Source: Pontibacter vulgaris (GTDB lineage Bacteria; Bacteroidota; Bacteroidia; Cytophagales; Hymenobacteraceae). From it: a stretch of 64,000 nt of DNA. Position numbers and translations under genes: made by a program. The notes under the pieces were generated by a model. The model did not search any database. It was not told the DNA's origin and was given only the letters and a program-made list of their open reading frames with translations. Positions 28,133 to 36,242 of the stretch are shown here, in pieces. Location: positions 62,001 through 126,000 of the forward strand of contig NZ_JAJVDH010000001.1 in the NCBI RefSeq assembly GCF_022758145.1, given 5' to 3'. Each line of letters opens with the position of its first letter. Within the stretch, counting starts at the first letter, position 1.

Positions 28133-28603
28133 TTAACCTTTATACTCCTGAATCTGTTGTTCCGTCATGGTGCAGTTTATCCACTCGCCATCCAGCTCAG
28201 CGCCTATCTTTTTATAGAATTCAATGGCCGGCTCGTTCCACTCCAGTACCTGCCATCTGAAACGCTTGGCACCTACTCGTTTTGCTTCTTCGGCTACTGC
28301 ATCAAACAGTTTTTTACCTATTCCGCTACGACGCAGGCGCTCTGTTACTACCAGGTCTTCTAAGTAAATCGTCTTTCCCTTCCAGGTTGAGTAAGCCGTA
28401 TAGTATAACGACAAGCCAACTATACCTTCTTCTGATTCTGCCACAAAAAACTCGAATATCGGGTGCTCGCCAAAGCCATCGCGCTGCATGTCTTCCAGGG
28501 TGTTGGTTACCTCGTTGGGGGCACGCTCAAAAATGGCCAGTTCCATTACCAGGTCACGCACCTGCGGCAGGTCATCTATAGTTCCTTTTCTAACTTGTAT
28601 CAC
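28133..28603 (-). CDS. GNAT family N-acetyltransferase
   Basis: A 156-residue acetyl-CoA-dependent acetyltransferase. The acetyl-CoA binding motif A is visible as LEDLVVTERLRRSGIGKKLFDA (R/Q-x-x-G-x-G form), and motif B as FRWQVLEWNEPAIEFYKKIGAE. It is closest in pattern to diamine-type acetyltransferases of Bacteroidota (MIQVRKGTIDDLPQVRDLV start), though the substrate cannot be set. It converges with the DUF4286 gene. Confidence 0.9.
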   Translation of the reverse strand: MIQVRKGTIDDLPQVRDLVMELAIFERAPNEVTNTLEDMQRDGFGEHPIFEFFVAESEEGIVGLSLYYTAYSTWKGKTIYLEDLVVTERLRRSGIGKKLFDAVAEEAKRVGAKRFRWQVLEWNEPAIEFYKKIGAELDGEWINCTMTEQQIQEYKG

Positions 28604-28646
28604 TTGTATTGTATATTGTTTATTGCTGATTGTTGTTTGTCTGAAT

Positions 28647-28683
28647 CAGGATTTTCAGGATTATAATGGATTAGCAGGATTTT
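28647..28683. repeat. Short CAGGATTTT-type direct repeat in the GNAT/thioesterase gap
   Basis: Four near-copies lie in a row: CAGGATTTT (28647-28655), CAGGATTAT (28656-28664), TGGATTAG (28667-28674) and CAGGATTTT (28675-28683), with a period of 9-10 bases and the lead-in CTGAAT. This resembles a motif I recall from intergenic regions of many Bacteroidota genomes, but I see only this copy in the window. Confidence 0.55.
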
Positions 28684-28716
28684 AAAACTTGCTCACCTTC
28701 TAACTTCCTAAACTCT

Positions 28717-29463
28717 CTAACTCAAAACTTCCCAAACTGTCCTGGCCTGCACCAATTCTTTGCCTGTTTCCTGACTGGTAAGTTTGTGCAAAAGTATAGT
28801 TTCTGTTTCACCTTTACCAACTTTTGATATAACTGTATCGCCAAGTATACTTTCCGCTTTATAGATGATATCCACTTCACGGAGTTGTTTTTCCAGGATA
28901 TTAGTTGGCAACGTATCCAGAATCCATTGCAGGAAGCGGGTGTTGGTTACGTGGCGGTTCAGGTCTATGTCATGCCAGCGGACGGGCATTTGCTGCGTAT
29001 ACTGCACTTCCTGCAGTTGCGCCAATTTACCTTTTGCAAAAGGCAATGGCTCCTGACCCGGCACCACTTCCACATCCATTATAAAATCAGGCACCGATAC
29101 CATCTGGCGTTTCACCACATCCATTACCAGCCACACACTTGTTGCCTGCCCCAGAAGTTCGTTATCGGAAGTATAAATCCTGAAATCGCGGTGCAGGAAA
29201 ACGCGCTCACGCCCCGATGCCCAGGTTTCCACAACTATACTTTCGCCGTGTTTTGGATACCGGAACATCTCCACGCGCATGCGCAGCAACACCCACGTAA
29301 GCCCACGTTCCAGCAAATCGTACATCGAAATACCTAAGTCGCGGGTGTTCTCCCAGGCCGCTTCCTGCATGTAACTTACCAGCGCCGGTATGGTGGCTTT
29401 GCCGTGGTAATCAATCTCGCTGGAGCGAACTATAAACTGGCTTTTGCCGGGGTACGATTTCAT
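28717..29463 (-). CDS. Acyl-ACP thioesterase family protein
   Basis: A 248-residue double hot-dog protein that would release fatty acids from acyl carrier protein. The first hot-dog starts with FIVRSSEIDYHGKATIPALVSYMQEAA, and the second with VRWHDIDLNRHVTNTRFLQWI, whose Asp, Asn and His match the FatA/FatB active site. Length agrees with bacterial members of PF01643. It is a single gene on the minus strand, with a conspicuous hairpin 50 bases upstream of its start. Confidence 0.92.
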   Translation of the reverse strand: MKSYPGKSQFIVRSSEIDYHGKATIPALVSYMQEAAWENTRDLGISMYDLLERGLTWVLLRMRVEMFRYPKHGESIVVETWASGRERVFLHRDFRIYTSDNELLGQATSVWLVMDVVKRQMVSVPDFIMDVEVVPGQEPLPFAKGKLAQLQEVQYTQQMPVRWHDIDLNRHVTNTRFLQWILDTLPTNILEKQLREVDIIYKAESILGDTVISKVGKGETETILLHKLTSQETGKELVQARTVWEVLS

Positions 29464-29512
29464 AGCTGTAGGGTTTGGGTTTATAGTTGCTAAGGTACGG
29501 AAGATTTATAGT

Positions 29513-29549
29513 TTATGCCTTCGGTCGCGTCCCGCGAGCGAAGGCATAA
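29513..29549. repeat. Isolated REP-like imperfect palindrome
   Basis: The outer arms TTATGCCTTCG and CGAAGGCATAA pair perfectly. A G-G mismatch and an inner TCGC/GCGA pairing bring the stem to 15 bp around a GTCCC loop. It sits about 50 bases upstream of the thioesterase start and is not followed by a T-run in either direction, so it does not look like a terminator. It could be a dispersed palindromic element; no second copy is in the window. Confidence 0.55.
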
Positions 29550-29562
29550 TAGATGAGAGCAC

Positions 29563-29598
29563 AAAAAAGCCGCGCTACCTGAGGCAGGCAGCGCGGCT
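29563..29598 (-). terminator. Terminator of the prolyl oligopeptidase gene
   Basis: A 9-bp GC stem (AGCCGCGCT with AGCGCGGCT) is followed on the minus strand by a run of T (A-run 29563-29568 on the plus strand), 30 bases after the stop at 29628. An AAGTATA copy lies between. Confidence 0.82.
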
Positions 29599-29627
29599 GA
29601 AGTATAAATGGCAGATCTATATTTGTG

Positions 29628-31826
29628 TTATCTGTTTTGAGCTTCGCCTTCGTAAGGGTTTACGCCCATGTTCTTGTAAATGAACGCATAGGTATCAGCA
29701 TACTCCTGGATAACTAGCGAGGTTGGCTTACCGGCACCGTGGCCAGCACGTACATCCACTCTGATTAAATATGGATTGCCCGGAGCACCTTTGGCCTGTA
29801 GTTCAGAGATGAACTTGAACGAGTGAGCAGGTACAACGCGGTCGTCGTGGTCAGCGGTTTTAACCAAGGTAGCAGGGTATTTTACGCCTTCTTTAATGTT
29901 GTGCAGCGGTGAGAATTTATACAGGTTCTCGAACTGAGCGGCATCATCTGACGAGCCATACTCTGGTACCCACGCCCAACCAATTGTAAACTTATGGAAG
30001 CGTAGCATGTCCATTACACCTACTGCAGGCAGGGCAACTTTAGCCAGCTCAGGGCGCTGTGTCATAAAGGCACCAACCAGCAAACCACCGTTTGAGCCAC
30101 CAGCTACAGCCAGTCTTTCAGATGAAGTATATTTCTGGTTGATCAGGTACTCGGCAGCACCGATAAAGTCATCGAACACGTTTTGTTTGTTTGGCGTCAT
30201 GCCGGCTTTGTGCCAGTCTTCGCCGTATTCGCCGCCACCGCGCAGGTTTGGCATGGCATACACACCACCGTTCTCCAGCCATAGCATGTTGGCAATGCTG
30301 AAGCTTGGCGTCATAGAGATGTTAAAGCCGCCGTAAGCGTACAGGTAAGTCGGGTTGGTGCCGTCCAGCTTCAGGCCTTTTTTGTGCACAATAAACATCG
30401 GCACTTTGGTACCGTCCTTCGAAGTATAAAACACCTGCTTCGTTTCGAAAGCTTCGGTATCTACGTTTACTTCAGTTTTGCGGAACAGGCTTACTTTGTT
30501 GTTGGCAACATCGTAACGGTAAATGGTTGGCGGGTAAGTAAACGACGTGAACGTGAAGAAAGTCTCCTTGTCTTTCTGGTCGCCACCGAAGCCGCTAACT
30601 GTACCCAGTGTTGGCAATTCTACATTGTTCAGTTGCTTGCCATTCTGGTCGTAAACTATAACCTGGCTGGTAGCGTCTTTCATGTAGCTGGCAATAATGC
30701 GGCCACCCACTGTAGACACACTCTGCATTACGTTAGCCGATTCCGGAACTATAACTTTCCAGTTGGCTTCCTGTGGCTTCTTCGGATCGATCATCACCAG
30801 GCGGTAACGCGGCGCGTTCTTGTTCGTCATCACCAGCAGCTTGTCACCGAAGTTATCGATCACATTGTACTCGCTCTCGAAGTTATCTACAATCGGTTTT
30901 ATAGTTGATTTCGGGTCAGCAAGATCTTTGTAGTATAACGCATTGGCTCCGCTGGCACCTTCCGATGCGTTCAAAATCAGGAAGCGCTCATCGTCTGTAG
31001 TCTGGCCGTAGAAGTTGCGCAGGGCATGTGCTTTATCTTCGTAAACCAGCTTGTCCTGGCTCTGCGGTGTACCAATTTTGTGGTAGTATACTTTGTGGAA
31101 TTCGTTCTTATTAGCCAGCTTGTTGCCTTCGGTTGGGGCATCGTAGCGGCTATAGAAGAAGCCATCTTTGTACCAGCTCGGACCAGAGAACTTAACCCAC
31201 TCTAGTTTATCGTTCAGCATTTTGCCGGTAGCCACATCCATTACCTGGTACGTGTTCCAGTCAGAGCCGCCGCTTGATGTACCAACAGCTACATGTTTGC
31301 CATCTTTAGAGAAAGCAAAGGCTGATAGTGCCACTGTTCCGTCAGAAGACAATTTGTTAGGGTCGAAGAATACTTTTGGCTCAGACTCCAGGGTTTCCTG
31401 CACGTAAAGCACGCTCTGGTTCTGCAAGCCATCATTCTTATAGAAATAATATTTTCCGCCTTCTTTAAACGGAGCGCCATATTTCGGGTAGTTCCAGATC
31501 TCGGTCAGGCGTGCTTTAATGTTATCTCTGAAGTCGATGTCACCCAGGTATTCCTGCGTTACTTCGTTCTGCGCTTTTATCCACTGGTCTACTTCATCGT
31601 TATGCGTTTCAAGCCAGCGATACGGGTCAGGAATCTGCTTGCCGTGGTAGTTTTCAATGTGGTCTACTTTTTTGGTATTTGGGTAAGTTAATGCGGGTTC
31701 AGCCGTTGCAACTGCGGCTTCAGTAGTGGTTTCGGTATTCACACTTGTTGTTTCAGTTTGGGAAGATTTGCATGCCGACATAGCCGTAAGGCCGCCGGCA
31801 AGTAGTAACACAGTAGATTTTTTCAT
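29628..31826 (-). CDS. Prolyl oligopeptidase (S9A family), exported lipoprotein
   Basis: A 732-residue serine peptidase that cleaves after proline in short peptides. The N-terminus is a lipoprotein signal (GLTAMSACKSSQ, Cys at about 19) with a Thr/Glu-rich linker. Residues about 75-430 form the beta-propeller (DPYRWLETHNDEVDQWIKAQN is the S9A signature). The hydrolase domain has GGSNGGLLVGAFMTQRPEL with the catalytic Ser near residue 570, the Asp in DHDDRVVP and the His in RAGHGAG. All catalytic residues are present. It lies in its own transcription unit. Confidence 0.95.
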   Translation of the reverse strand: MKKSTVLLLAGGLTAMSACKSSQTETTSVNTETTTEAAVATAEPALTYPNTKKVDHIENYHGKQIPDPYRWLETHNDEVDQWIKAQNEVTQEYLGDIDFRDNIKARLTEIWNYPKYGAPFKEGGKYYFYKNDGLQNQSVLYVQETLESEPKVFFDPNKLSSDGTVALSAFAFSKDGKHVAVGTSSGGSDWNTYQVMDVATGKMLNDKLEWVKFSGPSWYKDGFFYSRYDAPTEGNKLANKNEFHKVYYHKIGTPQSQDKLVYEDKAHALRNFYGQTTDDERFLILNASEGASGANALYYKDLADPKSTIKPIVDNFESEYNVIDNFGDKLLVMTNKNAPRYRLVMIDPKKPQEANWKVIVPESANVMQSVSTVGGRIIASYMKDATSQVIVYDQNGKQLNNVELPTLGTVSGFGGDQKDKETFFTFTSFTYPPTIYRYDVANNKVSLFRKTEVNVDTEAFETKQVFYTSKDGTKVPMFIVHKKGLKLDGTNPTYLYAYGGFNISMTPSFSIANMLWLENGGVYAMPNLRGGGEYGEDWHKAGMTPNKQNVFDDFIGAAEYLINQKYTSSERLAVAGGSNGGLLVGAFMTQRPELAKVALPAVGVMDMLRFHKFTIGWAWVPEYGSSDDAAQFENLYKFSPLHNIKEGVKYPATLVKTADHDDRVVPAHSFKFISELQAKGAPGNPYLIRVDVRAGHGAGKPTSLVIQEYADTYAFIYKNMGVNPYEGEAQNR

Positions 31827-32203
31827 ATTAATTTCCGTGTAGTTAAGGTTGTGATACGTGAAAAGCTAAGATAGGTAATTATCCTGAAAACAGCCATTTC
31901 AGAAAACTATACTAATTAATATAATCAGCGCAGCACCAAGGGCCAGGATACAGGCATTTTATACTTGCCATCGGTGCTTTAACCAGTTTGTACTCCATTT
32001 GCTTTCAAAAGTACATTCAGAATAATATTGACAGCTGGGCACTCATACAAGGCATTATTATGCTAATCAATTTTATATTTATACATATTAATCTGTTAAT
32101 TTCTTCATATTTGCCAGCAGCAGCATAACGAAGGCGTGTTAATTTCGTACTCATATCGCCGAGATCTGTGCTGCAAAACGTATAACAACCATACTTTAAA
32201 CTC
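31827..32203. other. 377-bp intergenic region between S9A peptidase and lemA
   Basis: The flanking genes diverge, so promoters for both should lie here, but I find no clear TTTG / TAnnTTTG pair. There is one TATACTT copy (31960-31966). No ORF or hairpin of note. Confidence 0.5.
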
Positions 32204-32782
32204 ATGAAAAAACTATTTTTTTACCTGATCGGATTTGTAATCTTAGCCTCCCAGTCATCGTGCGGCTATAATACCATGGTACAGAAAGACGAAACGGTAG
32301 AAGCATCCTGGGCTAATGTGCAGAATGCGTATCAGCGCCGCGCCGATCTGATCCCTAATCTTGTAAATACTGTAAAAGGGGCTGCCAACTTCGAAAAAGA
32401 AACCCTGACGCAGGTAATAGAAGCCCGTTCTAAAGCTACCAGCATACAGCTTAACGCCGACCAGCTTACACCTGAAAATATCCAGCGCTTCCAGGAGGCA
32501 CAGGGCCAGTTAAGTGGCGCTTTGTCCAGACTGCTGGCAACGGCAGAGGCCTACCCCGAATTGAAGGCTAACCAGAACTTTCTTGAGCTGCAGGCCCAAC
32601 TGGAGGGAACAGAAAACCGCATTGCTGTAGAGCGCCGCAAATTCAACGAAAGCGTCCAGGACTATAATACAACAGTTCGATCGTTCCCCAACAACATTAT
32701 GGCTGGCATTTTCGGGTTTGAGCGCAAAGGCCATTTCCAGGCCGAAGCAGGTGCACAACAAGCTCCAAACGTGCAGTTTTAA
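32204..32782 (+). CDS. LemA family protein
   Basis: A 192-residue membrane-associated coiled-coil protein. The N-terminal hydrophobic signal ends at SSCGYNTM, so it may be a lipoprotein. The family core is plain: NVQNAYQRRADLIPNLVNTVKGAANFEKETLTQVIEARS near residue 36, and ELQAQLEGTENRIAVERRKFNESVQDYNTTVRSFPNNIMAG near 130. Function is unknown in detail; LemA-like genes often precede TPM-domain genes, as here. Confidence 0.94.
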   Translation: MKKLFFYLIGFVILASQSSCGYNTMVQKDETVEASWANVQNAYQRRADLIPNLVNTVKGAANFEKETLTQVIEARSKATSIQLNADQLTPENIQRFQEAQGQLSGALSRLLATAEAYPELKANQNFLELQAQLEGTENRIAVERRKFNESVQDYNTTVRSFPNNIMAGIFGFERKGHFQAEAGAQQAPNVQF

Positions 32783-32841
32783 ACATTTGCCGGTAGCTAC
32801 CTGCTGTATGCTGGTAGCTACCGGCCACCAACATTATACCT

Positions 32842-33279
32842 ATGCCCAAAGACACGATAACTGCTGAAGACGAAAAGCTGATTCTGGATGCGATAGCAGA
32901 AGCAGAAAAAAATACGTCAGGCGAAATCCGGGTGCACATAGAAAACAATTGCGAAGGCGATGTACTGGACCGTGCAACCGAAGTTTTTGCCCAACTACAC
33001 ATGCATCTTACTAAAGAGCGCAACGGTGTGTTATTTTATATCGCCATTAAAGACCACCAGTTTGCTGTGCTTGGCGATGCCGGCATCAACGCTATTGTAC
33101 CCGACCATTTCTGGGAAGATATTACGGCCGAGGTAATTCAGCATTTTAAGCATAAGCATTACGCCACCGGCCTTTCTAAAGGTATTCTGATGGCAGGCGA
33201 GCAGCTAAAGGCGCACTTCCCATACAATGCTCATACAGACCGTAACGAACTGAGCGACGACATTTCGTTCGGGATATAA
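32842..33279 (+). CDS. TPM-domain protein (cytosolic type)
   Basis: A 145-residue protein with a TPM fold (TLP18.3/Psb32/MOLO-1 type) and no signal peptide. Typical segments are DAIAEAEKNTSGEIRVHIEN, NGVLFYIAIKDHQFAVLGDAGIN and GLSKGILMAGEQLKAHFPY. Such domains have been seen as acid phosphatases or as scaffold parts of membrane protein complexes; the role here is unknown. It lies 59 bases after lemA and 4 bases before the next gene, in one operon. Confidence 0.88.
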   Translation: MPKDTITAEDEKLILDAIAEAEKNTSGEIRVHIENNCEGDVLDRATEVFAQLHMHLTKERNGVLFYIAIKDHQFAVLGDAGINAIVPDHFWEDITAEVIQHFKHKHYATGLSKGILMAGEQLKAHFPYNAHTDRNELSDDISFGI

Positions 33280-33283
33280 GACC

Positions 33284-34072
33284 ATGAAACAACCGATCTT
33301 TTTCTTATACTTTTTCTTTGTAAGTATACTTACGTTTGCCCAAAAGAGCGATTTCCCGCCGCGCCCTACGCCGCCTCGTCTTGTTAACGATCTGGCCGAT
33401 ATGCTGAGCCCGGAAGAGGAAGCTGCTCTGGAGCAAAAATTAGTAAACTACAACGATACCACTTCTACCCAGATAGCCATAGTTACCATCACGTCTATAG
33501 GCGACTACGATGTGAACCAGTATGCATCTGAACTTGGCGAGCTGTGGGGTGTGGGCGGTAAGAAAAACGACAACGGCGTTATCATACTTGTTGCTAAAAA
33601 CGAGCGGCAGGTATCGTTGCAAACCGGCTACGGTATGGAGCATATTATACCTGATGCCATTGCCAAACGCATTACCGAGTACACTATCAAACCAAACTTT
33701 AAAGAGGGCGAATATTATAAAGGCCTCAATGAAGCAACCAGCTTTATTATTAGTGTAGCCAGCGGCGAGTACCAGGCAGACCCAACAGCCCAGGGAGGCG
33801 AAGAGGAAGGCCCATCGCTTCTCATGATCATTATCATTATTATACTTGTTGCTGTTATCCTTTCCAGAATGGGTAAGGGCGGCGGACGCGGTGGCCGTGG
33901 CATGCGAACACTTGGTGGTCCGTTTCTGGGGCCGGGCGCATTTGGCACCTTCCGTACCGGTGGCGGTATTTTCGGAGGTGGCGGTGGTGGCTTTGGCGGC
34001 GGAGGAGGCGGTGGCTTCGGAGGTTTTGGCGGTGGCTCGTTTGGCGGAGGTGGCGCCAGCAGCAACTGGTAA
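33284..34072 (+). CDS. Secreted TPM-domain protein with Gly-rich tail (YgcG-like)
   Basis: A 262-residue protein with a signal peptide (about 1-20), a TPM domain (about 28-165: VNDLADMLSPEEEAALEQKL, IAIVTITSIGDYD, NGVIILVAKNERQVSLQTGYGME), one transmembrane helix near 180-200 and a Gly-rich tail with a few Phe and Ser residues that ends in SSNW. The Gly-rich tail is normal for this family. With lemA and the soluble TPM gene it forms a three-gene operon probably involved in membrane protein homeostasis, an inference. Confidence 0.9.
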   Translation: MKQPIFFLYFFFVSILTFAQKSDFPPRPTPPRLVNDLADMLSPEEEAALEQKLVNYNDTTSTQIAIVTITSIGDYDVNQYASELGELWGVGGKKNDNGVIILVAKNERQVSLQTGYGMEHIIPDAIAKRITEYTIKPNFKEGEYYKGLNEATSFIISVASGEYQADPTAQGGEEEGPSLLMIIIIIILVAVILSRMGKGGGRGGRGMRTLGGPFLGPGAFGTFRTGGGIFGGGGGGFGGGGGGGFGGFGGGSFGGGGASSNW

Positions 34073-34091
34073 GTATAGTTGTAAATTATAC

Positions 34092-34772
34092 TTACCGTTC
34101 AGGTAATACAGCCATAACTTTTGCCACCAGAGCATCGCAACGCCTGTAACCAAACGCAAATACATCTTTGTTAACAGATAGCGCATAAAGGCTTTCTTTG
34201 AGCAATGCCTTAGCGCGGTGGTGGCGCACTTTTACATTACTTTCTGATAGGTTAAGGCAAGCGGCTACCTCTGTGTTGCTCATTTCTTCAATTTCGCGCA
34301 GCATGTAAATTGTTTTATACTTGGCGGGCAGGTTATCTATTGCCTTTTCCAGCAACAGCTTCACTTCTTTCTGAATTGCTTTATTTTCAGGATTCATACT
34401 TATAGCATCTGGTAATTGCAGCACATCCAGCGCAAGGTGGCCAAGCTCCGGGCTAAGTATAGATGTGTATTTTCCTTTTTCTCTTAACCTGCCCAACGCT
34501 TCGTTTATACCTATCCGTACCAGCCAGGTAGAAAACTGTGCCTCAGCTTTAAACTGGTATAACTTTTCGTATGCTTTCAGGTAGGCATTCTGCATGGCAT
34601 CCTCTATCTCGGCCTCGTCTTTCAGGTAGCTTCTGATTACCCGATACAGTTTCTGGTTATGGCGCCGCATCAGCAGCTCATAAAGCTCTTTTTCTCCGGC
34701 CAACACCCTTTCTACCACCTCGGCATCAGGTATGCTATGTTCTTTCACTAACAGGCTGCTCACATCTCTCAT
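34092..34772 (-). CDS. ECF-type RNA polymerase sigma factor
   Basis: A 226-residue sigma-70 family extracytoplasmic function factor. Region 2 has EKELYELLMRRHNQKLYRVIRSYLKDEAEIEDAMQNAYLKAYEKL and FSTWLVRIGINEAL; region 4 has LPAKYKTIYMLREIEEMSNTEVAACLNLSESNVKVRHHRAKALL. No anti-sigma factor gene is adjacent, which is notable because most ECF factors have one; it instead faces the doxX-like gene across a mirror-symmetric dyad (34781-34860). About 30 C-terminal residues (FGYRRCDALVAKVMAVLPER) extend beyond region 4 and might bind a signal or partner. Auto-regulation is likely from the dyad. Confidence 0.93.
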   Translation of the reverse strand: MRDVSSLLVKEHSIPDAEVVERVLAGEKELYELLMRRHNQKLYRVIRSYLKDEAEIEDAMQNAYLKAYEKLYQFKAEAQFSTWLVRIGINEALGRLREKGKYTSILSPELGHLALDVLQLPDAISMNPENKAIQKEVKLLLEKAIDNLPAKYKTIYMLREIEEMSNTEVAACLNLSESNVKVRHHRAKALLKESLYALSVNKDVFAFGYRRCDALVAKVMAVLPER

Positions 34773-34780
34773 ATTTTGGC

Positions 34781-34860
34781 TTTATACATTAGATGCACCA
34801 TAACCCAGGAAGTTACATTTTTCTGTAACTGTTTCGCTACTTCTTCATCTAATGTATAAA
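34781..34860. promoter_or_regulatory. Mirror-symmetric divergent promoter between ECF sigma gene and doxX-like gene
   Basis: Two inverted repeats share one exact centre (34820.5). The outer arms are 15 bases (34781-34795 with 34846-34860; arm TTTATACATTAGATG), the inner arms 7 bases (34811-34817 with 34824-34830; AGTTACA/TGTAACT). Read outward on either strand, each half is TGTAACT, 15 bases, CATCTAATG, which resembles the -35 and -10 of an ECF sigma promoter. The predicted start sites lie about 9 bases before the sigma-gene ATG and about 33 before the doxX-like ATG. Confidence 0.68.
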
Positions 34861-34878
34861 ACGAATAAATTAACGAAT

Positions 34879-34884
34879 AGGAGG
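34879..34884 (+). promoter_or_regulatory. Strong Shine-Dalgarno (AGGAGG) of the doxX-like gene
   Basis: AGGAGG lies about 9 bases before the ATG at 34894. Such full Shine-Dalgarno sequences are unusual in Bacteroidota and rare in this window, so the mRNA from the symmetric promoter may be translated efficiently. Confidence 0.6.
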
Positions 34885-34893
34885 ATCTAAACC

Positions 34894-35340
34894 ATGAACA
34901 CAGCAACAGCCACTACCAACACCGTCCTGCACCAGGTGCAGGCACTTTTAAAGTATACTTACGGCCTGGTGCCTATCGTAGCAGGCCTGGATAAGTTTAC
35001 CAACATCCTCACCGATTGGGAACAGTATCTGCATCCAGCGCTAGCTAATGCGCTTCCTTTCAGCCCGCATACTTTTATGCTTATAGTTGGTGTAATTGAG
35101 ATAATAGCCGGTATGCTTGTGCTGGTTAAGCCAAGAATTGGCGCTTATGTAGTAATGATCTGGTTGATTGGCATTGCCCTGACGCTGATTGCCAGCGGCA
35201 AGTATCTAGACGTGGCCGTACGGGATTTAGTAATGGCGATTGGCGCTTATGCTTTTGCTAAACTTTCAGAGCTTGATAACCGAAAAACTGTTGCAGATAA
35301 TTTATCGGGCTCTTTTGGCGAGCATGCGCTGGTAAAATAG
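34894..35340 (+). CDS. DoxX-like small membrane protein
   Basis: A 148-residue protein with four hydrophobic segments (about 24-38, 58-75, 78-98, 105-122). GLVPIVAGLDKFTNILTDWE, the N-terminal helix, and the LIVGVIEIIAGMLVL segment fit the DoxX/DoxD family or the related YkgB type. No catalytic site is known. Its position opposite an ECF sigma gene on a mirror-symmetric promoter suggests that it is a member of that factor's regulon; the stress is unknown. An AAGTATACTT palindrome lies inside the gene (34951-34960). Confidence 0.72.
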   Translation: MNTATATTNTVLHQVQALLKYTYGLVPIVAGLDKFTNILTDWEQYLHPALANALPFSPHTFMLIVGVIEIIAGMLVLVKPRIGAYVVMIWLIGIALTLIASGKYLDVAVRDLVMAIGAYAFAKLSELDNRKTVADNLSGSFGEHALVK

Positions 35341-35363
35341 GTGCTGCGCAAAGTATAAATTTG

Positions 35364-35432
35364 AAGCTGATGCATGTGTGCTCTTCAGTAAAAAACAGCT
35401 TTGTTGGTAAGAAGAAGAGCCGCACGCAGCTT
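35364..35432. terminator. Possible bidirectional terminator between doxX-like gene and a secreted protein gene
   Basis: An imperfect long stem: AAGCTG (35364-35369) with CAGCTT (35427-35432) and GCTCTTC (35380-35386) with GAAGAGC (35414-35420), with mismatches between. No T-run follows directly. It separates two converging genes. Confidence 0.42.
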
Positions 35433-35451
35433 AATCAATAAAGTATAAAAT

Positions 35452-36057
35452 TTATAAAACGCTCATTACAACTGCCATATACACAGCACTAAGCACGGCG
35501 GCTCCAGTCCCCAGGCCAGCAGCGGCCAGGCCCATTTTCTTTTTACGGGCTTGCTGCATGTAGGCTTTGCGGTAGGTTTCGTCTTTAAGGAGGTGGGCAT
35601 TGGGGTTTGCATCATTTTGTATACCTGGTGGCACTGTCGCAACTACAGCACTTGTTAGCAAACCAGCTGGTGGGTATACCAGCGTAGCGCCTAAAGAACT
35701 CCAGAAAGCACCTCTCCCTTTATAATACAACATAGCATCTTGTTTACCTTTCAGGCGCAGCCCGGCAATAGCATTCAGGTCTTTGGCCTCATCAACATAA
35801 GCTGTTGTGGCAGGAGCAAGTTGCTGAACTTCCGCTGAAGATGCCATTTTCAGATGTGCAATTTCGGATTTAGGCAAGTATAATTTTGGCCCATTACTGT
35901 CTGCAAACATCCTGTAACACACAGAGTCATTGCTTACGGCCAGTAGTTTGCCTACCACTTCATCTCCATTTTTTTTAATGATGATATCCTGGCCTGCAAC
36001 AGGTAAACTTAAAATTAGCAGGCAAAACATTACTACCTGTTTTATACTTGTTTTCAT
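35452..36057 (-). CDS. Predicted secreted protein with C-terminal membrane helices, unknown function
   Basis: A 201-residue protein with a signal peptide (about 1-22, ending PVAGQ). The mature part opens with DIIIKKNGDEVVGKLLAVSND, a phrase common in Bacteroidota envelope proteins that may form a small beta domain. Two hydrophobic segments follow (about 117-135 and 178-200), so the C-terminus is membrane-bound. I recognise no named family. Confidence 0.62.
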   Translation of the reverse strand: MKTSIKQVVMFCLLILSLPVAGQDIIIKKNGDEVVGKLLAVSNDSVCYRMFADSNGPKLYLPKSEIAHLKMASSAEVQQLAPATTAYVDEAKDLNAIAGLRLKGKQDAMLYYKGRGAFWSSLGATLVYPPAGLLTSAVVATVPPGIQNDANPNAHLLKDETYRKAYMQQARKKKMGLAAAGLGTGAAVLSAVYMAVVMSVL

Positions 36058-36194
36058 ATTCGTTCCCGAAGTTTTTACCGTTTGATGGCTTGGGCCTCAA
36101 CAATAGATGTAAACGAATATTTATATTTTTAGATGTGTAATATGCTTTTTAAAAAGTCCTTGCTTTAACTTAAGTATGATCGGGCCTAAACAAA

Positions 36195-36227
36195 AAAGGG
36201 TGCCGGCAATAAAAGCGGGCACCCTTT
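36195..36227 (-). terminator. Terminator of the Thr-rich protein gene
   Basis: A 10-bp perfect stem (AAAGGGTGCC with GGCACCCTTT, 13-base loop) follows the stop at 36243 on the minus strand; six A on the plus strand (36192-36197) supply the T-run. Confidence 0.8.
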
Positions 36228-36242
36228 CCTATGTGTAATTTA

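Noticed and set aside
33440..34186. Long minus-strand frame of 248 codons opposite the TPM gene
   Set aside because: It is the reverse of the Gly-rich TPM gene; composition is low-complexity Ala/Thr and no domain is visible.
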